This document shows, in pieces, positions 12,178 through 25,436 of a stretch of DNA of 64,000 nucleotides. The DNA lies in assembly GCA_019973155.2 (NCBI GenBank), contig BPQB01000001.1, forward strand, positions 1,426,001 through 1,490,000, given 5' to 3'. Within the stretch, counting starts at the first letter, position 1, and every line of letters begins with the position of its first letter. The notes beneath the pieces were generated by a model. The model ran no database searches. It had not been told where the DNA came from and saw only the letters and a program-made list of their open reading frames with translations. A program made the translations under genes and the position numbers. The stretch is from Phanerochaete sordida (Eukaryota > Basidiomycota > Agaricomycetes > Polyporales > Phanerochaetaceae).

Positions 12178-14981
12178 ATGAGCTTCTTCAGCCGGTCCAG
12201 CGGGAACAATCAGCCTAGCCAACAGCCATACTCCCGCGTGCCACCTGGGAGCTCGGCTAGCGTTCCCTCATCGGGGAGCCGAGTTCCTACTTCTCGCTAC
12301 GACGACCCCAGGATGTACGAAAAGCAAGGTGGTCATGGTCACAGGCAAACCCCATCTCGGGGCGGCGCGTATGTACTCCTGATCGCTGTGCACTTGTTCT
12401 CAGCTCATCGCGATGCTAACTCAGGTTCTCTGTGGTGTCTGCACCGAACGACCAGCTAGCGTTCACGAACTGTTTGATTGTCAACCCTTCCGACTTCCAG
12501 CAGGGGCAACATGTCGTCGTAAAGCAGCAATACCCGCTGACTGTGCGGTGAGCACCGATACGCGTGCACTCAACGGAGAGCACTACTGATCCGTCACAAG
12601 TCACGACAACACTGGGAAGGTTTCTCCTGGCACTGTCGGCGCGGGCAGCCTGCAGCGTCAGTGGATCGGTCTCTCCGTCACTGGAGACTCAGTGACTGTG
12701 GAGCCCTTCCCGCACACACCGTCGTACCTCGGCTCGGTAGACATCGAGGCGGGCTTTCTTCGAAGGGGGCATGAAATTGCCGAAGCCTTCTCCGCTGACG
12801 AAATGGCCAAGAACTTCATCCGCGCATACAACGGCATCATGTTGAGCGTTGGCCAGCTGCTCATCTTCGAGTTCCACGGGCAGAACCTCAAGCTCCAGGT
12901 TGTTGGCGTACAGCCTGTCGAGCTCGTGAACGCCCCTCCCGTTCGCGGCCAAGGAGCTAGTTCTGGTGTCATTATGGAGAACACGGAGGTGAACTTCATC
13001 AAGGCCGCAGACAGTGCAATCAAGCTCAAATCGAGTGCGAAGAAGTGAGTGTGCGTTCGAATTCGTTATGAACACAGATTAATGCTAGTACAGAGCACCA
13101 GCGAACGCTATCCTCGCCCCGAACTTCAAGTTCGAGGACATGGGCATCGGTGGCTTAGACTCTGAGTTCAGCACCATCTTCCGTCGTGCCTTTGCCTCGC
13201 GTGTGTTCCCTCCTTCGATCGTTGAGAAACTGGGTATCCAACACGTGAAAGGTCCGTCTTTACTGTAGTCGCACAGTTCGCTTGAACTCAACGAACTTGC
13301 AGGTATTCTCCTCCATGGACCTCCGGGTACGGGCAAGACTTTGATGGCAAGGCAAATTGGCAAGATGCTCAACGCTCGGGAACCTAAGATTGTCAACGGT
13401 CCGGAAATCCTGAACAAGTATGTCGGTGCCTCGGAAGAGAATATTCGCAAACTCTTCGCGGACGCCGAGAAGGAGGTGAGTGGCTGTAGTGCTGTAGGAG
13501 GTGAAATTTTCATTGAACTTCGATAATAGTACAAAGCCAAAGGTGATGAGAGTGGTCTCCACATCATCATCTTCGATGAGCTGGATGCTATCTGCAAGCA
13601 GCGTGGTTCCACGCAAGGTAGCACCGGTGTCGGCGACAGCGTTGTCAACCAGCTTCTGTCGAAGGTACGCTCCCGCGTGTGCAGCGTGAAATATTATTGA
13701 TCAGCTTCGTACAGATGGATGGTGTCGACCAATTGAACAATATCCTGATCATTGGTATGACCAACCGTCTGGACATGATTGACGAAGCTCTACTGCGTCC
13801 GGGCCGTCTCGAGGTTCATATGGAGATCTCTCTTCCCGACGAGAAGGGTCGTCTGCAAATTCTCAATATTCACACAGCCAAGATGAGGACTAACGGCATC
13901 ATGGACCACGATGTTGACTTGCTGGAATTGGCCCAACTCACGAAGAACTTCTCTGGGGCTGAGTTGAGCGGTCTCGTCAAGAGCGCGTCCAGTTTCGCGT
14001 TCAGCCGGCATGTCAAGGTATTTTTTAAAAAAGATTTGCTGCCTTGCATTGGACCATTCGCTTATCCGTGATAACAGGTTGGCACGATGGCCGGTATCTC
14101 TGACGACGTCGAGAACTTACGCGTTAACCGGGGCGATTTCCTGAGCGCGATTGATGAAGTCACGCCTGCGTTTGGTGTAGCAAAGGAGGAACTGGAGCAA
14201 GTCGTACAGAACGGTATCATCCATTTCGACAAGGTCATCGACGAGATTTTGCGCTCCGGCCAGCTTTTCGTCGACCAAGTGCGCGTTTCGACGCGCACTC
14301 CGCTCGTCAGTTTGCTTCTGCATGGTCCGCCGGGCTCGGGCAAGACCGCTTTAGCTGCAACTATCGCTCGCGCATCCGACTACCCATTCATGAAACTCGT
14401 ATCACCCGATGACATGGTTGGTTTCTCCGAGAGCCAGAAGGTCGCCGCGATCAGCAAGGTCTTCGCCGACAGCTACAAGAGTCCGCTCAGCGTCATCGTC
14501 GTCGACAGCCTCGAGCGTCTCCTCGGTAAGCTTGCCTCGAGCGTGGTGGGTGCACAATGATTAACTGTTCATCACAGACTTCACGCCTATTGGGCCCCGA
14601 TTCTCCAATTCCGTTCTGCAATCTTTGTTGGTTCTGTTCGCCAAGCGTCCACCGAAGGGCCGTCGCCTCCTCGTCATCGCCACAACCTCATTGCGCCCGG
14701 TCTTGACAGATCTCGGACTCTCTGAGAGCTTCGACTCCGAGATCCGCGTCCCCCCAGTGTCCAGCCTACGCTCGCTCGAAGCTGTTCTTGACGAGGTTGA
14801 CCTCGTCAAGAACCCGCGCGAGCGCCAGCAGACGATGCAGATGCTCCAGCAAGCTGGTTTCGGCAGCGATGAGACGGGTCTCAATATTGGTATCAAGAAG
14901 CTTCTCAGCATGATAGAAATGGCCAGGCAGGAGCCGGAGAACGTCGGCGAGCGGCTGGTTACGTCGCTCATGGGACTGTAA
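12178..14981 (+). CDS. SEC18: Vesicle-fusing ATPase SEC18/NSF
   Basis: Nine exons join in phase to 792 aa: 12178..12368, 12425..12547, 12601..13044, 13094..13251, 13303..13475, 13530..13664, 13715..14017, 14078..14525, 14578..14981. The domain order is a disordered N-tip, the N-domain that binds SNAP/SNARE complexes ([15 protein letters not shown]), D1 AAA+ and D2 AAA+. D1 has Walker A GPPGTGKT, Walker [11 protein letters not shown], and [16 protein letters not shown] with arginine finger. D2 has Walker A GPPGSGKT but a weak Walker B ([11 protein letters not shown]), in line with D2 serving hexamer assembly more than catalysis. The conserved PIGPRFSN follows. SEC18 disassembles cis-SNARE complexes after membrane fusion. 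The length matches family norms, and the start ATG lies just before MSFFSRSSG. It is divergent from the DUF2009 gene. Confidence 0.96.
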
Positions 14982-15422
14982 GTAGCGGATGTAGAAATAG
15001 CGTTGGATAGTGTACATCATAAGAAACGTTTGGAATCATCTCTTTTCTCAGGAGTGATGCCTGTAGCACAGTAGGCATGGCGAACCGGATGGTAGACGAG
15101 CTCAGAGCCTCGGACGAGCATCGCATCACGGGAGTGAGCGCCGAGCGTCGAGAGTCGAATCGTTGCATGCGAATCTTTCACCCGACCATGTCGTTACGTC
15201 TCTGACCTGACCTTCACGCCTACGTTCTGCTTTTCTCCCAACGGTCGCGCAGCTTCAACCACGTTATATGTACCCAGCTACTCTCTTACCAACCAAGGAG
15301 AACTGTTGACACTCGCCTGCAGCTGGCTGCTGTCCCGGTCTACTAGGCTTTCCACGATATACCTCTTAGGTCCACGATACCCATAATCTAATCGACTTGT
15401 TTCTTGTCAAGACACTCCAACG
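14982..15422. other. Intergenic: SEC18 3' side and promoter of the Uds1-domain gene
   Basis: 441 bp without a supportable gene. The last 150 bp before 15423 are pyrimidine-rich (runs such as ctactctcttacc and cttgtttcttgtc), typical of a 5' leader in these fungi. No RNA gene was recognised. Confidence 0.4.
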
Positions 15423-18355
15423 ATGAACGGCGTACGACGATTCTTGGGCGGTGCAGGGAATAGCACGCCATCCACACCAGAGCCCGCGTCGCCTCCAGCA
15501 TTACCGGGTACTGCCTCATCGTTCTTTTCTCCCGACAAACCAAACTGGCCTCCTTCGTCTCCTACGGAGTCCAATTACTCGCCCTCACCATATTCACCAT
15601 CACCTCCCACGACTGCTGCCCTCTCTTTCGCCAAGAAGAAGCAGCCCTTGTCACCGTCAGACGACGATGCAGGGAACTCTTCATTCAACAGCTCGCGGTC
15701 CTCCGGCGGCGGTGCCTCTCCCGCTAGGCTGAACTCGTACGGCAACCTTCCCCAGTCTCCGGGCGCCGGTCCTTCGTCTCCACCCAAGCACGCCCGCGTC
15801 TCGCTGCTTTCGAGGAAGTCGGCTGCAGCGGGCTACGAGTCGAAGCGGTCGTCGCAAATGCTAAACATCCGGGACGATTTGCTCATTGACTTACTCGCGA
15901 GCGAGGCAATTGTGGACAGTCGAGGATGTCAAATACTCAGTGCCGAAGAGGTGGAGGAGCTGAAGAAGGTCGGCTCGCTTTACAGTTCTAGATTTGTTCG
16001 CCGCTCACGTTTTGCGAGCAGGAGCAACAAGTTCTCGCGTCTCGCTTAGTGGCGATGAACAAGAAGCTTACCCTCGAAACCAAGATTCGTGACGCGGCTG
16101 TCTCCCTGTCGAAGGCAAATTCTACATTCAAGACCGTTAACAAGCAAACGTCGGAACAGTTGGACGCGGCGAATCGCAAAGTGGAGGCTGCGCAGAAGGA
16201 GCTGTGGCGCGTATCTGAGCGGGCAAGCGAGGTCCAACGTAAGCTGCTCGAGCATCGGGCAGGCGTCCTGAGCCATTCGGTTCGCACCTTGGAACGAAAG
16301 ACGGCACAAGACGCCTCCGACACGTCCGGATACAGCACTCCCAGCCGTAGTTCCCAACTCAGTCCCATCACCGCGTCTTCCGCAACCAGCATAAACACCT
16401 TGTCTTCGAAAGGTCGCTTCGAGGGCGCGCACTTCTTCGCTGGGCACTCGGAGGCCGTCCTGCCGCTTAGCCCGCAAGTAAGGCCGAGCGGCGCTCTGCC
16501 AAATGGTGTGCCCTCGGCTGAGCTGGAAGAGAAGCTGAAGGATGCGACCGCTGCTCTCGAGGCCGCGAACGCGAGACAGATGGAAGCGGAGGAGGAACTT
16601 GCCGCCCTGCGACTAGAGAAGGAAGAAGCCGAATTATCATGGAGCATGGACCTCCGTACCGCGCAGGATACAGCGAGAGAGCTGCAAGAGCAAGTGGCAA
16701 GCTTGGCGGGTCTGCAGACGCAGCTTCAGGCCATGGAGGAGGAGCGTAGCGTATGGCTAGGCGAGCGAGTGGAATTGGAAGAGCGGAGACAGCAGGTCGA
16801 GGAGCTGAGGCAGAAGATCGACGACCTTCAAGATAACCACGGTGAAGCAGTCGCGGCCTCAGAGGGAGCGCTTGCAGTAGCCGCGGGAGCACATTTGGTT
16901 GAGATGCAGAAGAAGGAAGAGGAGCTTCAGGCAGTACGAAGACAGTGGGAAGAGGAGAGGGCAGCTTGGAACTTGGAGAAGGCGAACATGATGGGCGACC
17001 TGAACCAGCACGTTGTCAAGCTGCAGAACGATGCTGTTGTGGGCTCTGGAAGCAAGGCGCAGCTCGACGACGTCTCGAAGTCCCTCGGTAACCTGGCACA
17101 AGCGCAGGGCGTCGAGGTTGCAGCAGGCGCTGCGCCCGCTGCCCTCGCAGCAGCCCTGGGGCAGCATATCGTCGACCTTCGCTCTCGTGTCGACGAGCAC
17201 ACTCGTGCGCAAGAGCAGTGGCAGACAGACAGAAGCCAGCTGAGTGCGGACAACAGTACTCTGTCAGAGAAGTGCCAAGTGTTGGCCCAGCAAGCGCAAG
17301 ATGCGCAGCGGGAGCGAGATAGGACCAAGGAGGAACTCCGGAACATGGAGATTCAGCTGCAGGTGAGTGTTAAATTACCGCACCGGTCCCCGTTCTTACG
17401 CGCATTCATTTTACAGGCTCAAACGGCAGCTGCAATGGCGGCCGCCAACGCTTCAAGTCAGCCTCCGGTCCAGTACGATGGGGATGTCGGAAAGATCATC
17501 GCTCAACTACAGCCTCTGTGGGCGATCCTTCCCTCTACGGAGGCTCGCGCGAGTAAAGTCGGCAACCGGGGCTTCCGCACCGGCACCTCGTCCCCCACTA
17601 GCAGCCCCGTAACGTCCCGCGGCGGTGTCCCTGCTTCTCTGTCCGAGATGGACGTCCGATCGCTGAAGGCTCTGTACGACCCGAAAGGGTTCGCTCTCGC
17701 CATGAACTCGGCGCCTTTCTCTATCGAGGCGTTTGCAGAACGGGTGCAAGCTCTTGTCGCAGACGACCGTGCGCTGGTAGAGCGGCTCATTCGCTTCGCG
17801 CAAGCCCACGATCTCCTCAAGAAGAACGCAGAACGTGCACAGAAGCTCGCGCAAGATAGTAATGTCGCTTTGGAAACTTATCAGAAGCAAGTACGCACAT
17901 TAGAGGAACGCAACATTTCGCTCATGACGCAGCAAGCCGAGCTGTGCGTATCATCATATTTCACGGCTCCTGCAGCTTACGCTTACCGTTGACTCAGACA
18001 AGACGAAGTGCAGTGGCTGCAAGAGCAGGTTGACCGTTTGCAAAGCGAGAAGCTCGAGATTGAGACGAGGGCCGCTGAACAGGCGGAAACTTGCGAGCAG
18101 CTCACGGAAGCCAATAACCAGCTCAGCGCGAAAGCACTTCTCATGGCCAACGAAGCGGCGTCGACTACGGACAGTGTTCGACGCCAGCTCGAGACACAGC
18201 TAAACGAGTCTCGCGCCGCGCTGGCGAAGGCAAAGGAGGAACTCGAGTCCGTTCAGCAATCACAGCAGACACAGCAAATGGCGCTCTTGGAAGCTTTGAA
18301 CACCGCTCAGACAGAAAACGACATGCTACGCAACCAACTCCGGGCCAAGAAGTAG
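15423..18355 (+). CDS. Uds1-domain (up-regulated during septation) coiled-coil protein
   Basis: Four exons join to 923 aa: 15423..15968, 16022..17362, 17417..17943, 17998..18355. Residues 1-150 are Ser/Pro-rich and disordered, with many SP sites. At about 155-270 lies the Uds1 domain: IRDDLLIDLLASEAIVDS, ILSAEEVEELKKEQQVL, MNKKLTLETKIRDAA. The rest is almost continuous coiled coil (heptad-like ELEEKLKDATAALEAAN, ELQEQVASLAGLQTQL, LEAQLN-type blocks). It is interrupted near residue 500 by a Gly/Ser/Thr-rich linker and a short globular stretch (MDVRSLKALYDPKGFAL). The domain is named after a fission yeast transcript induced at septation, and members are large coiled-coil proteins with no settled biochemical role. 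A structural or scaffold function at septa or the cytoskeleton is inference. MDM34 follows on the same strand 454 bp downstream. Confidence 0.85.
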
Positions 18356-18809
18356 ACGGCCCGACCGCGGCATATCCGTGGAGCTCAACACTCGCTCGTT
18401 CTTCCCATTTTACGTTTATATTAATACGCACCAGCTTCCTTCCAGGGTCTTCTGCATGGTTAGTCTCTCGGATGTATCTCTAGGGTTTAATATGCTTTGC
18501 CTACACCATCATCGATGCATCATGCTGTATACCTCACTAGTTGCACGAATAACTTAACTTTCACTCTCAACCAAAAGGAGTTTGTATCCTGGAAGGATTG
18601 AGTTCACGCTGTCATACCTGTGACTGCCCGCCGCGGGCTGTCGCGTGCAACCCGGCTCCCCGCTTCAACTTGTACCACCACCCTTATGTACTTCAACAAC
18701 CCAAATTTCCTCATGCGCCCGTCAGTCCTCCTCTGAACACCACACTTGCGACAACTACCTCGGATGAAGCTGGCTTTACTCCTCCCACCGTCCCACGTAA
18801 CCGTAGCCA
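18356..18809. other. Intergenic: Uds1 gene 3' side and MDM34 promoter
   Basis: 454 bp with no supportable gene. AT-richer sequence at about 18410-18560 probably contains polyadenylation signals of the upstream gene. The C/T-rich stretch 18650-18800 is a likely MDM34 leader. Confidence 0.4.
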
Positions 18810-21058
18810 ATGTCCTTCACATTCAAATGGCCTCGCTTTTCCGACCAATTTCATGCCGATGCGATACAGATGCTCGAGGGGGCTCTCAACAAGGGCAGCA
18901 AACCTCCCGTCATAGCAGACAAAATAGAGGTGGTTGAGCTCGAGATGGGGACGCAAGTGAGTGCAGGGTCTCGCCGAGGGGGTAGGCGAATGCTGAATGT
19001 CACTAGCCTCCGGAGCTGGAAATTCGGGACATTGGTGAACTCACCATGGACCAGTTTCGCGGGATCTTTCGCCTGACGTATGAGGGGGATGCGCACATCG
19101 TCTTGAGGACCAAGGTGCAGGTACGCCTTACAACCGTTCGATGTTTTGCACTCCACTGAACTGGTCTCGCCAAGGCCAATCCGCTTAACCACAAGCAGCC
19201 AGACATTCATATGCTCAGCGGCTCGCGAGGGATGCTTGCCGCCAAGGATCCCCTTGTTGTGCCCATGCTGCTGCGACTGTCACATTTCAAGCTGGACTCA
19301 TACGTTGTCCTGGTTGTCTCTCGACAGAAAGGCATAACATTGGTCTTCAAGACGGACCCTCTCCAGAACGTGGACATCAACAGCACATTTGATTCCATCG
19401 CCGTAATCCAGAAGTTTATACAGAGAGAGATTGAGGGGCAGCTCCGACAGATGTTCCGAGAAGACCTCCCTGGGATCATCCACAGGCTCAGCCAGCAATG
19501 GGTGAAGGCAAAGGTGGAGGCTCCTTACCTCAACAAAAGACCACAGGCGCCAGCTCGAATACGAACCACTGCGGCTTCAGACACCGGAGTGCCTCCGTAT
19601 GGCGTGCCTCCGCGCATGCCTACGGTGGGCGTGCGTCCCATGATTGGACGCGCTTCGTCAGTTGCCAACAGCCCAGTCTACGCTCGTTCTGGGTCGATGC
19701 TCTCCTCGTCTAGCCTCGGGAGGAGGCCAGCCTCATCCGTCGCGTCATTTTCGCCTCAGGACCACTCCAGCTCTCACCCAGCCTCGCACGACGGACATGC
19801 CGACAGCGACCATTTCGACCCGACCTACGGTCTCCGTCCCGAGGGACTTCCGCAAAAGAGCGTCTTCAACACGTTTCGCAACTTGTTCTCGCCGAACAAA
19901 GGCCTTGCGGAGCTGGCAGAAGAGGAGAGCGAAATCGATGAAGGCGACAGATCATACGACTCTGGCCCTTGGGAGGAGCTTATGCCAGACTCCTCGTTCA
20001 GCATGGCGTCGCCGTCAGACGTTGGAGATCTGGCTGAGTACGAGTCTGTTCCCGCAGTCGGCGGCGGGACGATTACGCGGCCACGGGTTATCCATGCCCA
20101 TTCACAGCTGACTTCCCCGTCTGGCGAGTCTATCTCTGGTCGCCCCCGGTCGTCTGCCCGTCCTTCACGGATGTCTAGCCTCTTCTCGCCACCGGCTGGG
20201 TCAAGCGCGCTACCTGGACTAACACGCGCGTTGTCCTCGGCGTCCGTCATGGAACGAGCACACAGCTGGGCGGCAGGTCATCAGAATTATAATCCATATT
20301 TTTCTGGGACCACTCCGTTGCACGCGACTCCTCGTCCCTCCTTCGAGGACGACGACAGATTCCCGTTCGATCGTCCACGACCAAGCTCAGAGTTTCCAAC
20401 CCCTTCATCACCACCTCCCCATCCTCACGATGACCCCTCTGCCAGTCGCCTAGGTAGCCCTTCCAGCATTCGGACTCGTAATTCTCTCTCAAGCGACGTC
20501 ACACACTCTATAGCGACACCTCCAAATTACCATCCTGAAACCGACGAGGGCGTGCAAATAGTTCGTCCGCGTCGCTCCTCTTTCTCCAGCAACCTAGACC
20601 GCTTTGGTTCACCGCCAGATCATCTCTCTCTTCCCGAGCACGACCCCAAGATTGTCCTCAAACCAGGGCTCAGTTCCGTTTCACGATTATCTATGCTGAG
20701 TCATTCACACCAGACTCTGTCCCCCTACACACGCACACTCGAGCACTTCACCGTGCGAAGTGTGCCTCCCCGCGAAACGACATCTTCAGGCTCCGGTAGC
20801 GCTGCCGAACGCCAGCCTGTGAAGGCGCGACGAAAACGGACCTTCTTCCTGGGCAAGAAGTCAACAGCCGAAGTACCACCAAAGGTCTCGCCGGTGGACA
20901 GTAGACCTAGATCTCCGGAGCCCCCGTTGTCCGAATTCGACGCCTCTGACATGGACCGCTACTTTCGCTCGCGCGATGACCTCGTTCCTCAGTATCCCGA
21001 CGTGCATCCCACTCACACCCGTAGACGATCTCGATATACAAACGATAATACACCATAA
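18810..21058 (+). CDS. MDM34: ERMES complex subunit MDM34 (SMP domain)
   Basis: Three exons join to 714 aa: 18810..18956, 19007..19120, 19175..21058. The N-terminal 200 residues are the SMP lipid-transfer domain with the strict Mdm34 opening ([30 protein letters not shown]). These continue with [39 protein letters not shown], and [24 protein letters not shown]34 sits on the mitochondrial outer membrane and joins Mdm10, Mdm12 and Mmm1 in the ER-mitochondria tether that moves phospholipids. The remaining ~500 residues are low-complexity Ser/Pro/Arg-rich sequence with a basic cluster near the end ([13 protein letters not shown]), much longer than the disordered part of the yeast protein. It converges on the Virilizer gene with 193 bp between stops. 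Confidence 0.95.
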
Positions 21059-21251
21059 ATATTGCATATAAAAGCTTTCGATACAGGAACGCTAGGCATA
21101 CATTCATTCATGGATACAGACTCTTCTCTCCATCGCATCGTACATCATTCTTGCACTTCGCTTTCTTCGTTCATGTATGTCTTGCTCGCACCCGTGTCCG
21201 GTCCCACCTCCCTGTATCTTACAATCCTGGCAATCTTCATCGACACCTACC

Positions 21252-24200
21252 TCACAGGAGCTTGAACACGGGTGACAGCGACGCGAAATTCTCGGGCGAG
21301 CCCCCGTTGTAGGGCACATTGCTTGGGCCCGCGAGCGGGACGGGCAGCGACATCGGAAGCGGCAGGAGCGTCGGCGACGACGCAGCGTTCTCGAAGTCCT
21401 GTAAGACGAAATTCACGCAAAGGGGGAAATAAGAAGTAATCAATATGCTCCGGAGAGCGGCAAGATGTCGTGTTCAAGAGGTGCTACCTACATCCACATG
21501 CATGCTGGGCAGCCTGCTTGTGTTCTGCCGCGCAGAGGGCATCTGTCGCAGCTGGCGGAAGTCATTCCTTGAGTACGTCTTCGTGAGGCCGGTCGTAGCA
21601 GACGAGCGGATGAGCGCGGTCGGAGGGGAGATTGCGACGAGGCTTAGGACGTCTTGCTTCAGCGTTTTATGCTGCGGAGTGGAAGGGACCAGGGTCTTGG
21701 GGACGAGGAGGTCCTCTATCTCTTGGACGCTAAGCGTAATAGCGCTGGGAAGAAGTAGGGCGTCGGGTATGCTTGGCAGGTCCTCTGCATAGCGGAGAGC
21801 ACCGCGGACTCGGCTCAGTGTGCTCTGCTTCTCTTCGTCAAGACCATGCTGAATCCGCTCTGACAGTGAAGCGAACGACTCTGCGCTGAAACCCATCAGC
21901 GTTGGGTTGTCTGTCCCTGTGAACCATTCGAGCAAGTCCACCAACGCTGCGGGTAGGTCGCCCTCGCCAATATATGTCGCCGACTTCAGTGACTCGAGAA
22001 GAAGACTTATTTCGGTCGCCACCTGATTTGCCAAGACAAGGTGATTTGGGCAGGACAGAAGAATTGATTGAGCGAGATATAATGACGATGTGACGTCGGA
22101 TGCTGTGCCTCCTCCTGACTGCGAGGTACGAAGGAGGGCGAGGGCGAGGGGAAGCTTGAGCAAGTCGTGGAGGGTGGAAGCCTGAGACGCGATCGTCCGC
22201 AGGATCTTGGTCAGCTGAGAGGCGACTATGTTTTGGGCGAGTGCTTCATTCAGGAATGCGACGAAGTACTCAACGAGTTCTGTACTCGTCGCCAGACTGG
22301 ATACACACCACGACGCGTCGGATGATGTATCGACCATGAGATCCAGGAGAAACCGCAAGGAGAGCGATATCTGCATCTGCTTGATGAGGGTCTGCTGCCG
22401 AGGTGTAGCAGCGCTTGGAACAGCCTGGGCGCAGTGAGCTAAGTCCTTCAGCTCTTCTTGAAGAATCCAGTCTCCAATTCCAACGTTTCCCTTGTCCAGG
22501 GCGACTAGCCTGCGGACGAAATGGGCCTTGTTCTCGGTGTCTAGGGCACGACAGAACGCCCAGACTTCACGAAGGATGTTAGGCAAGATGTTCTGCCCCC
22601 AGGCGACCAGCTCCACTTCGTCCTCAGGGGTGTCGAGAAGATAGTCGATAAGGCAGAACACCTGCAGAATGTGATGCACAGGCTCGTGGGCACCGCTGTC
22701 CAAGCCATGTTCGAGGAGGGTTTGCAAAATGACACGTGCGTGGGATTTCCCTCCGGCCAACGGCTCAGGCACTTCCGCGAGAGTTCGTACAACGTTGACG
22801 CAGGCTTGCCTGACCTCCTGTGCAGCGATGCACGCAGGGCTACTCTGGGAGAACAGGATGTCGGCGAGGTCGGTGCATACAAAGAGATCGGCGGCCGCGT
22901 TCGTGAACGCGCGAAGCATGCGTCCCGGCAGTGGATAGTTGGGAGCGAAGCGGATTAAGATCGTGAGGGTCTCTGCAGCAGCTCTGAACGTATGTGCGAG
23001 TGCTTCTGAAGAGGTAGGAGAGGGCGGGTGGACACCGAAGTGACCCGAGATTTCTTCGCTAAGGCCAACGAAGATATCTGCCAGGCATGTCTCGAGACTG
23101 CAGGAGCCTTCCTTCCAGAACTCCTGCAAGACTTCGTATTCATCTCTTTCGGCAATTTCTTGATCTAGCACCGCCAGGGCGACCCGTAGTGTTCGGAGAT
23201 AGCTAAACGAGGGTGGCCGATCGATAGGCTGGAGTAGAAAATCTACAGCACCGTAGAGGCCACCGTCGGCCACTGTTGCGGCCCGCTGCAGAGCTTCCTG
23301 ATCTTCGTAGGTCATGGTACAGTGTGGCGGTTTAAGAGAGAAGACGCAGTCCAACAGAACCGGTCGCAGAATAGCCCGAGGAGCCTTGCAGAGTTGGAGC
23401 AAGATAGCCTCAGAATCAATGCCCGCCTTCGTGGGCACCTCTCCGTCGAGCATACAACTCAATCGAAACACCATCTGTCGCAGTAGAAGAAGGTGGTCGA
23501 GTATCTGCTGGCTTGTTAGTGTGACGGCTTATCGAATTAGCTGCTCCACTGACCTCCCGGTAGCCGTCTACGCCTTGCCATAAACTGATAATGCTCAAAC
23601 AACGCTCTCGGCAGCGCTCATCAGGCAGACTGTCGGCCCATGCGTACACAGCAAGGACGCAGCCGACCCCAACGAACGCCCGCAAGAACGCGATGAACTC
23701 GTCATACGATATCGGCATACTTCTCTTCACGAAGAGTGTTGGGGGTAGCGCCGCCAGCGCGGGGTTTTGCGCCAGTTTCTCCACAAGGTCTGGATGCGTA
23801 ATAAGCGACTCCAGTAGAATGCCTGTTGACATTTCTTGACAAGCGATATCCTTGAGAACAGCGGCGGCACCAACGAAGTCTCCTTGAGTATTGGAGAATG
23901 CGTCCTCTAGAATGGCCATGCCCTCAACTCGGTCAAGAAGTTGTTGGGCTAGTGTCCGTATGCGACCGTCGAATGCCATGTTCTTCGACAGAGACACGAG
24001 TGACTCCTTGAATTCTGGATTGTTGAGTTTGCGGGCGACGTCGGGATTAGAGGCGGCCTCTCGCAGCGACTCCAAAGTGCTCTCATCATCGAGTGTAGAT
24101 GGCTCGAACACTGCGCTAACATCCAGGTTATCCTGTAACACTTGTACTTCAGTACGAGACAGATGACGACATGGCTAGCTTACCAGGAGGGCCATAGCCA

Positions 24201-25170
24201 TTGCCGGATGCTGACAAGCGGCATGGCTAAGAAGCCCGGCAACGTAGTACGATTGTGATTCATTCTACGCCGAGAATGAGTGCTGTCCTGAGCTACTATA
24301 CGGGCAGACTGACCGAAGGACCCAAAGCTCCAGCGACCTTCTCCGCAAGACTGGTAAAGTCCTGTGACGATGTATCGTCACGTACGGGTCTCATGGAAAG
24401 CCTATACACCTCATCTATGGCAGACTCTTCTGACAGCTGGCCAAGATCGGCAAACAGGTAAGGGAACTCAGGTAAATCCCAGTCTTCATTAGTCGGTTTA
24501 AGACAGAGCATGAGGCGGATTACGAGGGGCAGAGATGGGGCGTCGGGTATCAAATTCAGCAGCTGACTTGCCAGGGCTGTGGGGTCGCGCGCGTTGGCGG
24601 GGTCAAGAGCAGCAGAGAGGGGTATCGTTTCCAGGACGGGCATTGGCCTGGGGTCATACGTGGTCTTCGGCGGGGGCAACTCGTTGACCACGTCGCCGTA
24701 TATCGCCATAGACACGCTTTCGAACGCGCCTTTCACGATCATGAGGCGGGTGGAGAGCTACAGGACGTTCAGAGTGACATTAGGACGAGGCGGCTCCGTT
24801 GGCGTACCTCCGCGCTCATATTCACTGCGAACATCATGCGTCCGCCTGCGTAAGCTACAACAGTCGGGATCAATGCATTGCTAGGCTTCGGCTTCTCCTT
24901 GACGTGAGGCAGGGCTACGGGATGTGCATTGAAGTAGAGTTCGAGGAAGAATGCCTCTGGCTCTGTCCGGCTGGGTCAAGTCGGACTAATTAGCCACGCA
25001 CGTTGATGAGCGACCCTGTGGATTTACCTAACTATACTTGGGTCCTGCGCGAAGGGCTTGTCGTCGGTTGGGAATATCGAGATGGACTGTATCCGGACGG
25101 GAGAGGTGAAGCGGATCGCGGCCAAGCTGGATGCGCCCGCGGGCTCGAGCGTGCACCAGTGGAGGAGCAT
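21252..25170 (-). CDS. Virilizer-type protein (VIR_N domain), putative m6A writer scaffold
   Basis: Seven exons join in phase to 1189 aa: 25170..25028, 24970..24808, 24757..24314, 24264..24184, 24132..23554, 23504..21492, 21398..21252. Residues 1-110 match the Virilizer N-terminal domain: LLHWCTLEPAG in the position of the animal LLFLDTF motif, IRFTSPVRIQSISIFP, an FFLELYFN strand, and MIVKGAFESVSMAIYG near the end of the domain. The rest is a long run of alpha-helical repeats with no enzymatic motif. In animals and plants Virilizer scaffolds the accessory complex of the METTL3/METTL14 m6A methyltransferase with WTAP/FIP37 and HAKAI. That this protein does so here is inference. It is shorter than animal VIRMA. 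The start at 25170 is chosen because the domain begins there and an in-frame stop lies upstream. It is divergent from ORM1. Confidence 0.78.
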
Positions 25171-25436
25171 GCTGGCTATGGTGGCGTCGTGCTCGCCGTG
25201 CGCAGCGGCATGTACAGGACGTGCGTCGGGAAGAGGGGTATGTCGGCCGCGGATGAGGTACTGCGGGACCGGCCAAGACCAAGGCTCGCGGAGTGTTTTG
25301 GTTCAGGTATGAGGCACGGGCGTCTAATTACGACTGCGCTGGGCTTCGGCTGGACCGCAGGCTCTTAATCCGAGATCTGACCATAACCTCCATCTTGTCG
25401 GCCACCTTCGCCCTCCACCACCCCTTGAACGACGAC

